Origin: Panagrolaimus kolymaensis
Lineage: Eukaryota; Nematoda; Chromadorea; Rhabditida; Panagrolaimidae
Direction of reading: 5' to 3'
Length of the DNA stretch: 64,000 nucleotides
Assembly (NCBI GenBank): GCA_028622995.1
Contig: JAJQJQ010000018.1
Coordinates: forward strand, 2,666,001-2,730,000
The position numbers and the translations under genes were made by a program. The notes under the pieces were generated by a model. It saw only the letters and a program-made list of their open reading frames with translations. It was not told the origin of the DNA and did not search any database. Each line of letters starts with the position of its first letter. Position 1 is the stretch's first letter. Below, one piece after another: positions 47,401 to 61,685 of this stretch.

Positions 47401-50400
47401 CTGGTTAAATTTTTTTAAGGCTCTAAAACTACTAACCTCCAACTTGAGGAAGAACAGATGTAGCAGAGACAAATTGTCCATCTATGATTGAAATAGGTGG
47501 AGGTAAGCCAGGTGGAATTTGTGCAGTTCGTGCTCCAGGTGATCTAATCCTTGTTGAACGAATATTCCACCGCGTTGAACTTCTAAGTGAAGTAGTTTTT
47601 CGTCGTTGCTGTGAAAATGCACTACCATCTTCGGAAGATTCAACCATAAGTGGAGCTGGAATTGTGCAAAAAATGGAAAAAATAAAAATAAAGTGTTAGA
47701 CTAATAAGCTTTTTAAAAAAGTGAGTAAATAAAGATTTAGCAATTGCAATTGTGTTAATTTTAAGCCTTGTTATTTGATATTAGAAAAAGATGGTTGTTA
47801 TTATGTTTGCAAAAAATGTGTTAAAACCCAATTAAAATTTAGTATTTAACTTAAGAAACATTTGTGCAAAAATAAGATAAAAGAACACATTTTGCGGAGA
47901 AAAAAAAGGTGTGATAAAAGTTAAGTAACGAAAAAAACCGTATTAAAAATGCTGTCACATCAGAAAAATAAAGTCAAGCTCAAACAGAATGAAAGAAAGA
48001 AACATACCAGATTCGGCAATAATATTTTCATCGTTTTCAACTGCCGCTGGAGATTTTGATTGCTTACGTAAGCTGAAAAAGCAGGCCATTAAACAAAAGA
48101 AGTAAAAAGCCCAGAAAGATACCGAAAAGATGTTTCTCTTTTTCGATGACTTGATTCCAAAGAAGAAGGAGGCTGATTCGAAGGTGAGCCACGTTTAAGT
48201 AATCTTTGTCTGCCTTGAGCTAAGCGTCGACCTAAAAACGAACATTTGTTCAACTTTTCTTTAAAGGCATAAGAAAGTATGCTAGGTAAGGAAAAAATAG
48301 ACAGAGAAGTAAGCAGTTTAAAAAATAAAATAAAAAAGCAAAAAGCAACAAGGAAGTTGAAGAAGCAAAAAAAATGAACTCAAAATTAAAACTAAATGAA
48401 AGAAGAAGTTTCAGCGACGAAAAAGTTAGTTGAAAATTGTAGGAGGTAAGCTTTAACAAAAAACGTAAGTAAGTTATAAACGAAAGAAGAGTGTTTTTAT
48501 AATTTAAGATGTATAAGAACCTGGTTCAGGAATGGTAAAAGTCGCTGAAGTAGTTGAATATTGACCAGGTGAAGAAGCTTGCTGCATAGTTTGCTGGGTT
48601 CGTAAAATTCTTGATCGAGTTGAACCTCTTTCAGATCCATCATCAGTTGTCGATAAACTTGTTTCACGCGAAAACAATCGGGTACGAGAGGCAAAGCGTT
48701 TGAGTGAAGACAATGGATTACTTACATCTGCATAATTTAAGCAAAAAAGCAAAATGTATTTAAATTATTTTTTTTATTGTTTTTTGTTAAATATTATTTT
48801 AAAGCCAAAAAATTAAAAACATATATTTCTCTAGCGCCGATGGCAAAAAATTATATTAGTGGAATAATTAATTTACAAAGCCGATTATTAATTTTGAGCG
48901 AAAGTAAAAATAACTAACCTTTTTTCTCAGCAACACTAGCTAATTGTGGTTCTTCAATGAGATCATGAGAACCTCGAGGGGAAGATTCTTCATCGGCAGT
49001 GGAGTAACTGACTCGTCTTTCAGCTAAAAACATAATTAATATTTTTTGTTTTGTTTTATTGAAATAAATTTTTTTTACGTTGCATTTGTGGATGAAGGTC
49101 ATTGATACTATGGATGCTTCCTTGCTGGTTAAAAGTATTTGATAGAATTGACCATCGTCTATGAGACATCAATTTCTCCCAACCTGAATTACTTCCAGCA
49201 TTTTTGTGAGTTATTTTTGATCGAGGTATTAATTGAAATGTTTCACGTAAAAATGTTGTGATTTGAAATAACACTGTATAAGCCATAAGTTGCAAAGCAA
49301 TGGGACAGCCATCACCAGTTGGATCGTTTACTGTTCCGTCATCCAAAAAATTCTCCAAATCATCCATCGCTTTCAAACGTTTTTTATCTTCTTTGAATTT
49401 CGCTCTTGTTTCTTCTTTTTCCAATGCAATTTGTAATCGAACACCAATTTGTAAAGCCCATTCATAAAAATTCCTTCCTGCTGCTCGTTGCATGAGAAAC
49501 GCTTTTCGAGATCCACTTGTTGCAGGACGTGATGGGGCATTGCTTGGAACATTGGGACCTAATGGACGTAGTTGTGTGCTTCCTGATCGAATCCATTCAG
49601 GCCAATCACCTCGATTACAACGATAAACAAAATGTGAAACTTCTAATAAAATTACTGCTCGGCTTAATACTGGGGCTTTCTAAAAGCAAAATATATTGTA
49701 AAAATTTGAATAAAATCTAAAGTTACAAGTTCCGATACTGCACTAAGCAAAGGAGCATCAGGTACTTGTCCAGGTTTACATGTTTCCAATAAAAAGGCAA
49801 ATCTTTTTGCTCCTTCTCTAGCATCCATAATATTTACAAGCCTCTTAGGTGGAAGATATGTTTGTGTAAGCGACATGGCACTGATATCAACTGGTTGTTT
49901 CTCTGACACCTCCAAAACATTATCAGTGGAAACTGATTGTCTTTGATAATTTATTCTTTGTGCTGCATTTCGAAATGAAATTCGATTTGAACGAGTATCC
50001 ATATTTGCTGAACACGAACTATCAGCATCATCTGGATTTAAATTAGTTATTGCTGTTGCTTCATCAGTCCAATTATCATCTTCGGAAGCATCATTTTTTA
50101 CAGAAGATTTTAGTAAATTAAAAGCTAAAAATATAGTTTTTTAATTTTAAAAATGACAAAAATTTACCAAATTGCAGCTTTCCACCAGATTTCTTTTGCT
50201 GTTTACAATTTTGAGCTAATAAAGGGCTTCCACCAGAAATACTAATGGCGTCCTCAGCTAATTGAACATCTCGAGGTGTTGATGGGCTTGATTCGCCTTC
50301 GCTTTCTTCGGTGTTTAGCTAAAATTGATTTCGTTTTATATCCTTCAAATATTTAAGGAAAACTTACTCTAACATCTTTCTTTTTAAATAATCCACGACG

Positions 50401-53400
50401 AAGGGAAGTATTATCTTTAGTGTGAGCGCTATTCACCGTTAAATGTTTCATACTTTCCGTATCGCTATTATCAATTGATTTTGTGTCATTACTAAAAATT
50501 ATTTCCTTTATAGCTGTCAAAATTTTTTAAAAATGAAACTTACTTTCCATTATCCTCAGCATTAATTTTAGCTGCCAATGCACTCAAAGCTGTTCGACGA
50601 AATGGATTTCCATGGTTTTCATCCACATGAGATACAAATAATCTAACATCTTGATAAAGTCCCATATTTTCCGGTAGAAATAATTCATTTATTTTTTTCA
50701 TTAATTTTGAAGTTAATGGAGTTAAAATTATATCAATTATAACACCTTCAATTCCTGCATGATTTTCATTAAAATGATTTCGATATGATGGAAGCCTCGT
50801 AGTTTCACTATGTTGTACCAATGCTGAAGATCTTCTACGATTTCTTTTACTTCTATTGGGGCCGATTTCAGCTTGACAAAATACAGTTAAAGCATGAATA
50901 CAATCAAGTAATTGCTGAACTGGAAATTCATTGACTTGCTTTTTTAATAATTTTGTGAAAACATGTGGATTAATTTTATATAATTGTGAAAGTAAATTTC
51001 TTGCTTTAATTTGGAGGAAATCTGCTTGAGGCGTTCTCATTCCTTCATTGCATCCATTGGGGCAACCCATATGCAAATAAGTTCGAAGAATGATTTTTAA
51101 AATATTTTCAAAAAATATTGATGTTTCCACATTTGTCATTGTTAAAAGAGTATCACAAATATTTAATGCAATTTCGAGAATTCTTACAGCTCCACATCTT
51201 TCAATTAAACTATTTAATACTGAGAGAATCACGCTGAGATCAATATGACCATTCTTTTCAATAAACATACTGCTTCCAGTTGCTTCGGGGAAAAAGTTTT
51301 GTTGAATCATTTTTGAATCTCCTTCTCCTTGTTCTGCTGAGGAAGTGGCTCGACAAGGTTCCATGTATTCTAGTGCTCGACTTAATAAAGGATCACTTTT
51401 ACTTCTTGGTAGCTTTCGTTTTTCGGCTTTGGATGCTTTTTTAATTGCAGGTAAAGTATTTACGCTTACTCTTCTTTTATCAGCCGAAACAGAGAGTTGA
51501 TTCTCATTTTTTCTAAAACTTTTAATTTAAATTTTTCATTTGAAAATTTTAAAACTAACCTTTTATTAAGAAATGCAACTTTTTGTTTTGAAATTTCATC
51601 CATTATTATATCTCCTTTTGATTCTTCGACAGATGATTTTTTAGTAGCAAAAGTTTCTGTTCTTTCTTGCAAATCTGACCATGTTAAATAATCTGCTTCT
51701 AAAACATCTTGCCTCGATCCTCTTGGAGCTGCAGTGGGAACAGAATTTGATCGACTTCTAAATGTTCCATCATGCATTAATCGATAATGTCGAATATCTG
51801 TTAATCGATTTAATAAAAATTTTAATGCCCAAAATACTCCATCTTCTGCCCAATTTTCAATTAAAAGGCATCTAAAAACAGCGATGTCGAGATAACTCGC
51901 TTCATGAGGATCAATTAAAACATCAGGTTTATCTCCACTGTGCACCGAAGTCGAATCCTTCCATGTCCCTTCCAACATTACTGTAGGAGGTGATTGACGG
52001 GTTGTTTTTTGCTGCTCTTTTTGTTGTTGTTGTTGTGAAGCAGCCATATTAATTATTGTTTGTTGACTTTCACTTGATGAAGTTTCAGGGATTGATTCTG
52101 TTTTAGTTGCGCTATTACTTATTATTTTATTTTGTGGTTTTGTTGTGACAGCAGCAACTGAAATTGCTTCTTCTGGAATTTCAATTGCAACATTTCCTTT
52201 TGAATTGCATAAACATTTATCTCTTGCATTTAAAGGATTTAATATGGATATTTTCTTTCCACATTTTATACAAATTGGTTCCATGCCGCCATTGGAAGAT
52301 TTTCCATCTGAATTATCTATAGAAGCCGCAGAACAAATTTCTTGTAACAAAACTAAAGGAGCTTTGTCGCTTAAATGAAATATGTCGGAAAGTGAATTGT
52401 CTTCAGCAAATTTCATTGCTTCATCAATTTCTCGGAGACCATTAAATATGTCGGAATCGGAATAATCTACAAATAGTTTTTTTCCTCGTAGTAACGTACT
52501 GCTAAAGATGAAAAAGAAAAAAAACTAACCAGGAGATTTGTGAAAAACATCAGTGCGAGACTTTTTTAAATTAAATTTTCCTTGTAATTCTGCAGCAATT
52601 TCATTTGTTTTGTAGTCACTTACGCTACGAACTATAGAGCAATTTGATTTTCCTCCTGCTGTTGCTGCTTCATCTGAATACGAATCAGATGGTGGAGGAA
52701 CTGTGGGTAATGGAGGAGGCAAATCTTCAATTTTAATTTTTTTATGCTTTTGTTGAATTTCTCGAAGCACACCTAAATCCGTTCTAGGTGGCTTTGGTGG
52801 TGGAATAGTTACAGATATTTGAGGTACTTGTGATAATCTTCGATTTGCGATATTTTCATCTCCTAAATAAATCCCTTGTTCTACTGCAGTTGGAGCCGGA
52901 AGCTTTTTTGACATCGTGACTTGAGGTAATTGGCATCTTCGTTGTTTAACTGGAGCACAAAAACACAAAATATCTGGCGTTCGATGCTAAAAAGGATGTG
53001 TTTTGTCATGGCAAAGTATTTTTTTTAATAAAATTTTTTGCTTCTTTTTTAAGCAACAAAACAAAATCCCTCGAGAACAAAAAGGAGCAAAAATGGAAGA
53101 AAGAGTGGGCAATGAAAAAAGACAAAGCAACAACAAAAAAAAAGAAGAAAAAACAAACCTGCCAAAAAGCTTGCCAAAGACGAAGGCCACTTTCTAGACG
53201 GATATGAGATTCAATTTCTTCTTCATTGATATGATGAAATAATGGAGCCAGCAAATAAACGTAAAGTTGTATACTTGCCACAGAAAATGCTAATTGTCGA
53301 ACAGAAATTATTCCGTCACCAGAATCACCAAATGTCTAAATAAAATTTATTTTTGCTTTTATTTACCCTATAAAAACGAAAGTTACCGATTCATTGCATT

Positions 53401-54002
53401 CCGTTGCAGCATCCATAAGCAACCAATGTAAAATATATAGTATTTTAGCTAAGGATCCACTAACAGGTATTGGCTCATTTTCATTAACTCGGTCAGAAAG
53501 CAACGAAGCACAACATTGAATGATATGAGGAAATGCTGCTCTTACAAATCTCCATCTCGATACTGATGCAATAGCATCAGATAAACTTGGACTTAAACCG
53601 TGTAAAATGTTTTGAACCACAACTCTTTCAAATGTCTAAAAATTACATTTTTGCTTTTTTAATTTTTTCATCGGCTACTTACCACACTTGATGCTTCATG
53701 CAATTTGTATATTTTTGCTCCAAGGAATGGACTAAAAAAATGCAAATTATTATTTAATAACCTTTTCTTAAATTTGCAAAAGCAAATAAAGAAAAAAAAA
53801 TTTACTTTGTTTGTCGCCAAAGAAATGTTTGAATTGGTAATGGCACTGGTTCACCTTCAATATTATCTTCATCGTCAGCTTTTTCTGACCTTAAAAAGAC
53901 AATAATATTTATTTGTTAATTTTTTTATCAGAAAATCTATTTAAAAGAAACAAACCATCTTGAACTTTTAACAGAGCCAGCCGCCGTGCTCAACGGCATC
54001 AT
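41430..54002 (-). CDS. unc-80: UNC-80, large regulatory subunit of the NALCN sodium-leak channel
   Basis: A multi-exon minus-strand gene of about 12.5 kb, coding for roughly 3,000 residues by eye. The N-terminus, from the ATG at 54002 (another in-frame ATG at 54053), reads through PLPIQTFLWRQTNPFLGAK and HGLSPSLSDAIASVSRWRF, matching the start of human UNC80. Later landmarks are KLPRSKSDPLLSRALEYMEP, SNAPSRPATSGSRKAFLMQ and AAGRNFYEWALQIGVRLQI. The long helical C-terminal half includes LKSAIILTIDQYKTILP and GGPLLFSFIDFLIGL. Between about 47,400 and 49,060 lie several small exons rich in Ser, Arg and Thr, probably disordered and possibly alternatively used. UNC-80 scaffolds UNC-79 and stabilises NCA channels in neurons. 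The donor after 52530 is uncertain. It converges with klp-13, stop to stop 178 bases. Confidence 0.93.
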
Positions 54003-57000
54003 CAATAATTGAACGGTGCCGTGATGTTGGTGCTGTAAATATCTGACATACATTTTGTGGGACAAATATTTGACAAATATAAAGATATTATAATTGTTAA
54101 GCTGATATACAATCAATAAAATTTTCACTTTTTCGAAGAAGTTGAAAGACTTAAGAAAAAAAGTTGTCAAATAAAAGTCTTGATGAACTTTGAATGGAAT
54201 AGAAATGAATGTTTAGTTTAACAATAGAATTAATGATGAAGAGAGGTAAAGTATCAAAATCTGAGAAACAATTTTCCAGTATTTTGCAACGCTATCTTTT
54301 ATTTTTATTTATTTTTTTGGAAGGGGCTATAGATGGAACAATTGAAGCCTTTTTTTATTTTTCTTTGAAGACCGTCAAAAACGTTTGTGACGCGCAGCGG
54401 CACTGTTCAAGCGGAAGAAGAAGGAGCAATGCCAACAAAATAAGGGAGCAAAAAATGTTTCTGCTGCCACTATTAAAAAGAAGAATGTTTGTTGGTTGAA
54501 TAGTATGAAATTGCTACGTCTGTTGAAGGAGTAATAGTTGCGCCACCACCATGCAAAAATATTTTTAGAGAAAAATAATTCTTTTTCCAATAAAATATAA
54601 TGTTAAGTTTGTTTAAATTGATGATAGAAATTAATAATAACAGCTTCAAATATAAACTTCTGCTACACTCAACGAAATTTGTCAAATATGAAAAAGTAAA
54701 AACCAAGGTTAACAAGAAAGACGACGATAAAATAATAAAATTTGATTTAAGCTTCTGTGGGAAAATTGATAATTCGATGAAATTAAAATTGCATTCAGCA
54801 CCCATTGGGGCAATATTTTTTGACGAAAAACTTCTAAGCCTCTGATTAGCCCTTCTTCTGCACAAATAAAAATAAATATAAATACCAATGATGAGAAGTT
54901 CAAAAACTTGGCTTCTAACTCCAAAACAGTTGTAAAAAAACCAATGAATGAATGAATGAAGCCAGCTGGGCGATACAAAGCTTTTAAAACTAAATTGTCT
55001 GCTGTTGTTGCAATAAGAGCAAAGCAAAAAATGTTGTTTCAGAAAACAGAAGTTAAAAGAAGAAAAAAAGATGCCGCGACACTTCACACTTTGAAAGAAG
55101 TCCTCGTATTCTTGTTGTTCAAGCAGCAAGTATGTAGCAAACAGCAGCAGCAAGTCCAAACACTAGATGATGCATTTAATTTATGGCAGCATTTTTTGGA
55201 TGAGCGTGTGTTCCTCCAAATAGAAGCTTTGTCATGTATGTCCAGCTTCTTTTTTTTATTTATTTCAGAAGCCAAAAAAATTCTTTAAACAACTTTTAAA
55301 ACAGAAACAAAAAATAATGTTGAAGTCTTCTTTTGCAACTCTCTTTCTCTCTTCAGAACGATGAAACATAAAAAATACGAAGCCGAATAAGAATGAAGCG
55401 CCTCCCAATGGTTTTGTCCCCAGTGTCCATTGCTGCTGCTCCTTCTCCCCCTACTTTTTTTTATCACTTGGTCTTCGGCGACATCGTTTTTTGAAGGCAT
55501 TTTAGTGACAGAATATAAAAAACGGGCAGTCTACATCGTCTGCGTGTAATATTGAGACTCCTAGACGCAAGAAGAGGAAGGAGAAAAAAATGTGTTTAAA
55601 AAGCGATGCAAAGTATTTGCAAGAGAAAGATTTAAAAAAATGGCATTCCAGCAATCAAGTCCAAAACAACAACCATTAAGCGGCCGTCATTATAGAGAAA
55701 ACATTTTTACGTTCAATTTTTAACGTTTACTCTATATTGTTATTGTTTTCTTGAAAATTAAAACATAAGTAAGTTTCTATCCTGCTTGCTTGTATCGAAA
55801 TAAAATAAATTTTGGAGGACTATAATGGAGAGAAAGAATAGTTCATTCATCATCACTTTTCTATAACCATCTATTGGAATAAGCGTATTTCCCCATCAAG
55901 AAATATAAAGTTTAAGAAATTTAGCAATAATCACTTCGAAATTCATTGTTAAACCAGTTTTAATTTTTCGACAGTGATAAAAATATTTCTTTCATTTACT
56001 ATAACCACCTTTTTCGAGAAAAAACTATGAAAAATTAAATAAGCTTCCAAAATAATTAACTATTCCATCCTAATTTGTTTTTGTTTTTTTGGAGAGAAAA
56101 AAAGAGTAAAACTTTTTTTTTCAAAGACGAAACATCCAATAATAATTGAGAAAAAAGAAATAAGACAAAAAATGGGTATAACTCGAGAAATAAAAAATAT
56201 GTAAGAAAGATGGCATAACCTCAAATAAATATAAATAAAGAAAATATAAAATAAGGCTCAAGAAGAAATGCAATCAATCTCGACAATTGAAAATAAAAAT
56301 AAATAAAAATGCATTTTTGCACATGAAAGTTAAGATGGCGAACAAGCAAGAAAATGAATGTAATGTGAGGAGAGTCAATCGTCGAGATAGATAAAAAGCT
56401 AATGTAAGGAGCGAAAAAATAGAATAAGAATAAAAAATAGTATACTTGAATTCTTCTTATAAATAAAGCTAAGATAAGACTAAACTTTAAATTTTAAAGA
56501 CCTAAACAAAAATAAAATAAAACATAAGAACGCGGGGAATTTTTAATTTATTTTGACGTCGTCGAAAAAAAATTAAACATTGGTTGCAAAGATAAAAATA
56601 AAATAAAGTGGTGTTGGGGTATCACAAAAGAATGTGCATTTGAAGGAATAAAAAAACATAGCGATTTAAAATAAAAATATAATAAAAAAAGTTTTGAAGG
56701 AGGAAGAAAATAGTGTTTTTTCATAAAGAAAAAAAAATGGAGAAGAAATAGAGAAGCTTGAAAAATTATCGGAAATTCTTTGTATAATAATAGTATGCCA
56801 CCCAAAAAGAGAAATAAAGAAAAGAAATTAAACTACATAAACGTGAGCATACTAAAAAAAATAACAAAAATGTTTTTATTTGCAAGCTTGGAAGAAAAAG
56901 AATAGAAACATGTTATTAATATTATTGCAACAAAAAAATGGAGATATAATGACTAGTGTTGAAAGATATAATAATTAAAATATTTTTAGATGAAATATAT

Positions 57001-58740
57001 CAGCTATAACAAAATAATAATAATATAAAATTGCACGACGAAGCACGCGAAGGCTATCTTCCAAAAAAATGAAAGTATCGATAACACGAAGAAGAAGAAA
57101 ACAGGGGAATCCCATTTTCATTGGATATAAAAAATAGCAGAAAACAATAAGAAAATTTTCATTTGCATTAAGTGCTTTCCGGATTTGGTTTTGTTTCTTC
57201 CATTTTTTCTATTTTGAAAAAAAAAATCTTCTTTTTTTACAATGGAGGTTACATTAGGGATAAGCATCCACGGTGAAAAGCATTCTCGAATATAACAGAT
57301 GTAAAAAAAGTTGGAAAAAAACATGGACAACAGACTTTTTTCTTTGACGATGGCGACTAAAACTTTAAAAAAATAAAATCTATTTAAACTTTAACTAACT
57401 AACTGCAAATCAGGCTTACACACCAACAATTTAGTGCAAAAAAAAAAATAGAAGGAAAAAACGAAAGAAAAGAGTTAATAGAGTGTTAATAATAATAAAA
57501 TGAAGCATTTTCTAAAAGTACAAAAAAGCAGCTGGAAATTTGGGGAAAGCAAAGGGAAAATCAAAAAAATTATTAAAAAGCGGAAGGTTTTTTAGATTAA
57601 AATTGTTAACGTCTGAAAAAATGTAATAAATATTAGGCTTCAATCAGCAGCCGTAAGTTAAAATTTGGTAATAAAAATAGCGATGGTTGTCACTCACTTC
57701 CTACTCTGATCCCTTTTTTGATATTAAAGTTTCTTCTGAATCGAAAAAAAAAATTCAAGTTCCGTTGTTGTTAATCTTTGAATGCAGAAACTTTTTTTTG
57801 AAGATGTCCGGAGCCCCATCCACATTGGACTTGTAAATAACAGTGCCTTCTCAAAAATTTTAGCGGCGTTCACTTGCAGCAATATTTTTTTTTGCCTCCA
57901 TAAAAAAGATGCTCCGAAGACGTAGAAGAAAAAAAAGCTCAGAAAAAAGCTACTGAATGCTTGCTTATTCAATTGCGCGCATTTTCTTTAACAAACACAC
58001 AACAACCAAAAACATATACATCGGCAACTCATCTTCAAAAAAGGATTGTGCAAGCAGCGGCAGCAGTTTATGTTGGAAAAAAATATTTTTTTGGCAATAG
58101 CCATTGGGCGCATCTTCTTCTTGGGCTTCGTTTGGGAGAGGCCAAAAACGTCGTCTTCCATGCCCGAAAAAAATGAAGAAGGAAGAAGCGCCCGAGATTC
58201 ATTTGTCTCCTTCTTCTCGCCGCATATATATACGCATATAGTTGAAGAAGAAACAACAACAACTAAACTTTTTTTTCTTTTACAGGAGAAAAGAAAAAAT
58301 GAAGTTTTCACCCCCAGAAAAAAAAATGCAATACACACAAAATGTAAAAAAAGATGTTTAGGAGCAGGAAAAGAAATATTCAACATTCATTCTTCGGACT
58401 TTCAAATATACATCTATCTCTCTATCGGCCAATACATAGCACAAATAAGCATGTCATGACAAGTCATGTTAGCATCGTTATTAAGAAGTGTGTTTTTTTT
58501 TTCTTGACAGATTTCACAAACACGCTAAATACACTATATAGAAGAAGAAAAAAACAACAAAAACATTTGAACATCTTTTATATATTTAAAATAACTAACT
58601 GATGACAACCATTACCATTACTATGCAAGTAATTACCGAAAAACCACTACCAACAGAATACCCAAGGGTGTTGTACTAGAAGAAGAAGAAGAAAAAGAGG
58701 CTGTTTCAGTAATTGCAACAAAAAGTAAGGAAAGAAACTA
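54003..58740. other. Upstream region of unc-80
   Basis: Some 4.7 kb without a supported gene. The plus strand is A- and G-rich, so the sense strand of unc-80 is T-rich; non-coding first exons may lie here. Long frames (54473-55159 minus, 58046-58459 plus) overlap others on the opposite strand and carry no recognisable domain. Small simple repeats: (AATG)n near 54,942 and (GAA)n near 58,678. Confidence 0.5.
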
Positions 58741-58783
58741 ATGGCTTTACACTTAAAACCTCGTCGTTTATCAAAGAAAAACG
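58741..58783 (+). CDS. Candidate first exon (MALHLKPRRLSKKN), possibly of the GT92 gene
   Basis: A CTGTTTCAG acceptor ends 31 bases before an ATG at 58741, which opens 14 codons and a strong GTAAGT donor at 58784. It would join in phase to an acceptor at 59531-59532, extending the glycosyltransferase frame at 59533. This would give a longer N-terminus of 581 residues in total. The joined segment adds a second hydrophobic run, so the link is uncertain. Confidence 0.35.
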
Positions 58784-59585
58784 GTAAGTCAGTATTTTAA
58801 ATTTGTGTACTTATTATGAATTTAAATTGTTTGGGATCACGCAGCATCGTAATAGCTTCTAACAGAAAAGTTATTATTTTTTCTTAGAACTTGATGATGA
58901 CTGTTTTTTAAAGAAACTTTTTAAAATTCTTAAGTTTTTTTATTTATAACCTGGTTTATGAAGGCTAAACAAAAAAAGATTTAAAAAATTTTGAGAAAAA
59001 GAAGCTATAACAAAAAGTTGCAAAATTACTACTGCGCAATTGTCAAAAGCATTATATAAAAACCAGCATAGACACGGGCGAGCATCGATGCAAAAGAATG
59101 CATGTTTGTGATGGATTGGAAAGTGCAATTTTAGAACACATCCACTCAACTAAGAAAAAAAAAGGAAGATGGATAAATAAATTGGTTGACGCTTGAAAGT
59201 GGCTTCTTTTGCTTCTTCATTTTATTTTTATAAATATAAATCCCAAAAAAAAATATGATGTCTCTTTTTTTTGCAAAAAGTTATAAGCTTCCTTTTTTCG
59301 AATTATTATTTTTTTCATTTTTTCCTCATTATTGTTTGATAATTAAAAGATTTAAATTTATAAAAAGAAGTTATCAATAGAAAAAGTGAGAGCAAAGATT
59401 GATGTTCGAGATTATTTTACTCACACCCAAAATTTTCAAAATAAAAAAAGATTATCTCTAAATCCAATGGAAAAAAATGAGGTCAGAAAATCCACGTTTT
59501 GTCTTTGAGGTGGATTTCATCCACCAAAGCAGCTGAAAATAAAAAATTGATTATTCTCGCCATATCTTTTTTATATGAAGAAGCT

Positions 59586-61552
59586 ATGACAAAACTTAGT
59601 AATGGATTTTTATATGAAATGTGGATCAAAACTAAATACATCTGGTCTCAGGGCCGATGTTCGGCGAGATATTTATCAATTATGATATTTCGAATTTCTT
59701 TGGCATTAGCAGCCTTTTTTATTGGCTTTGCACTCTATCATCGAACAACGAATATGTGGACTTTAAAAAATCTCGGTGATTCATTTTTAACTAAAAAAAT
59801 AGGATTAAGACCGATTGTGATTGGAGCATTTTATCGTCCACAAACTGAAACAAATGTAAATGGACATTTTGCGGTAATAAAAAAATATAAGTTTGATTTA
59901 ATTGTTTTATTAAAATAAATTTTAAGGTGATTCAATTTGTTGGTGATTCTCGTAATTCTCATCAACTTTATTGCCACAGTGAAATAAATGGGGTAACTGT
60001 GGTGGATCGAGCTCATATTGAAAGAATTCATAAAGGCAAACGAGCTGCTAATGATATTTGCGCTTGGGCTGGTCATTTAGCTGAGTGTCGAATGGCTGGC
60101 CCTGGAATTAACACTATAAAGTAAATAGCAAAATAATAAAAACAACTTTAAACTTAAACAAACTATTTTTTAGACTTTCAACCATTGGTGAAAAAAGTTT
60201 ACCAAGCACTGAATTAATCGATGTTTCAATTGAACAACCATTGTTTTTTGCTGAAAAGCAAAAACTTGTTGTATGCGTCGCTCCAATGTATATTTATACA
60301 GAATGGCAAATTATGGTTACTGGAATCGAAACTTGGATTGCAACAGGTGCAACAAAGATTATTGTTCCTATTCAATCAGCTTCAAATAGCACTTATAGAA
60401 TTTTGAAAGAATATGAACGAAAAGGTTTAATTTTGCTTTTAATTTTTTTTCTAAAAATAATTTTTTATTTAAGGCATTGTAATCCTTCGAGATTGGCCCA
60501 TGTGGCCTGTGCTCTCTGATATGAATCCAAATGGTTTGGTGCTTTCTCGAGGAATTGAAGAATCACATGTAAATTGTTTATTCTTTGCAAAACCATTTGC
60601 TGATATTATTGTTTTCACTGATATTGACGACATGCTATTATCACCTAATCCAATGGATGTTGGACCTGGTACTAATATTGCAATTTTACAAGTAAATTTT
60701 TAACTTTCTTTAAAAATTTCAATTTTTTGCTTTAGAACCTTTTTGCTGAGCATCCTCAAGCTGGGTCTTTCTTATTTGAGCATCGTGATGTCCAATTTGT
60801 TTTACCCGAAGATAATACCAAGGAACACAAATTACAAACCTTTAATTTTGATTTCCTTACTCAAACTCATTGGAAATCAAGTTGTAAAATTTGGAGAATG
60901 AAAACCAGGGTTGTAGTAAACGCAAGTCGAGTGGATAGCGTAAATATGCATGAAACTGGTATACATCGATTTGGTTATGTTCAAGTTCGAGTACCATGTC
61001 GTCAAGCACATTTCTATCATTTAAGACATTCATATAAAAATATTGGTATTAATGAATGGCCTATTGAAATGACTAAATTGTCAACAATGCTTAATACGTA
61101 TGTATTTATAATTGGTTTTCTGTGTTAAGTTACTCAAGTCTAAATTTAGCCAATGGCAAACACGTTTGGCCTCTTTTGAATCAATTGCAAATGAAACAAT
61201 TGTAAAATCTTCAACTAAATCATTTGAAGATTTTGATAATTGTATGAGTGCAATAAATAGCGAACATTGGACCATGAGTGTTTCGCGCTGTTTGACTCCA
61301 CATGTCTGTTATTCAAGACTCTCTCGGTATGTTATTTTTTTAATACAAAAAATAAAAATAACAAACCACTTGAAAACAACTTTTTTTTGCAGTGACGTAA
61401 ATTGCGTGGCAACATTAGGCGACTACGAGTTCGTTCACAACAACGGTAATTATATTACGGTATTGAAAAAAAGTCAACTTGTTAATAGTGAACCAAATTG
61501 TGAAGCGCCTATACCAAAATATATTAAAGGAAATCATTTTTATTTACCATAA
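59586..61552 (+). CDS. Glycosyltransferase family 92 (DUF23) type II membrane protein
   Basis: Seven exons (59586-59873, 59927-60120, 60174-60424, 60474-60691, 60736-61097, 61150-61326, 61393-61552) give 549 residues. A short cytosolic tail precedes one membrane anchor (YLSIMIFRISLALAAFFIGF), as in Golgi enzymes. The GT92 domain shows VVCVAPMYIYTEWQ, then WIATGATKIIVPIQ, ESHVNCLFFAK and the metal-binding DxD in FTDIDDMLLSPNP, and later HRFGYVQVRVPC with HLRHSY. C. elegans GALT-1 of this family adds beta-1,4-galactose to core fucose of N-glycans; the family is much expanded in nematodes, so the exact acceptor cannot be told. The ATG at 59586 is the simplest start. It converges on the gene ending at 61686, 133 bases away. 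Confidence 0.9.
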
Positions 61553-61685
61553 TTTTAATAGAATAATAATTTAATTATATAAATACAAAAAATAATTATA
61601 ATGAATGTAAAATATTTACCAAAAAATGGTGATCTCTATAATAAATAAAAAAATAGATAGAAATAAGATCTTTATTCAAAAATTA

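Noticed and set aside
54473..55159. 228-codon minus-strand open frame upstream of unc-80
   Set aside because: Low-complexity hydrophobic content, overlapped by plus-strand frames of similar quality; no recognisable fold despite hydrophobic runs that mimic a receptor.
58046..58459. 137-codon plus-strand frame and its minus-strand shadow
   Set aside because: Both strands are open through purine-rich repeats; neither shows a domain or splice signals.
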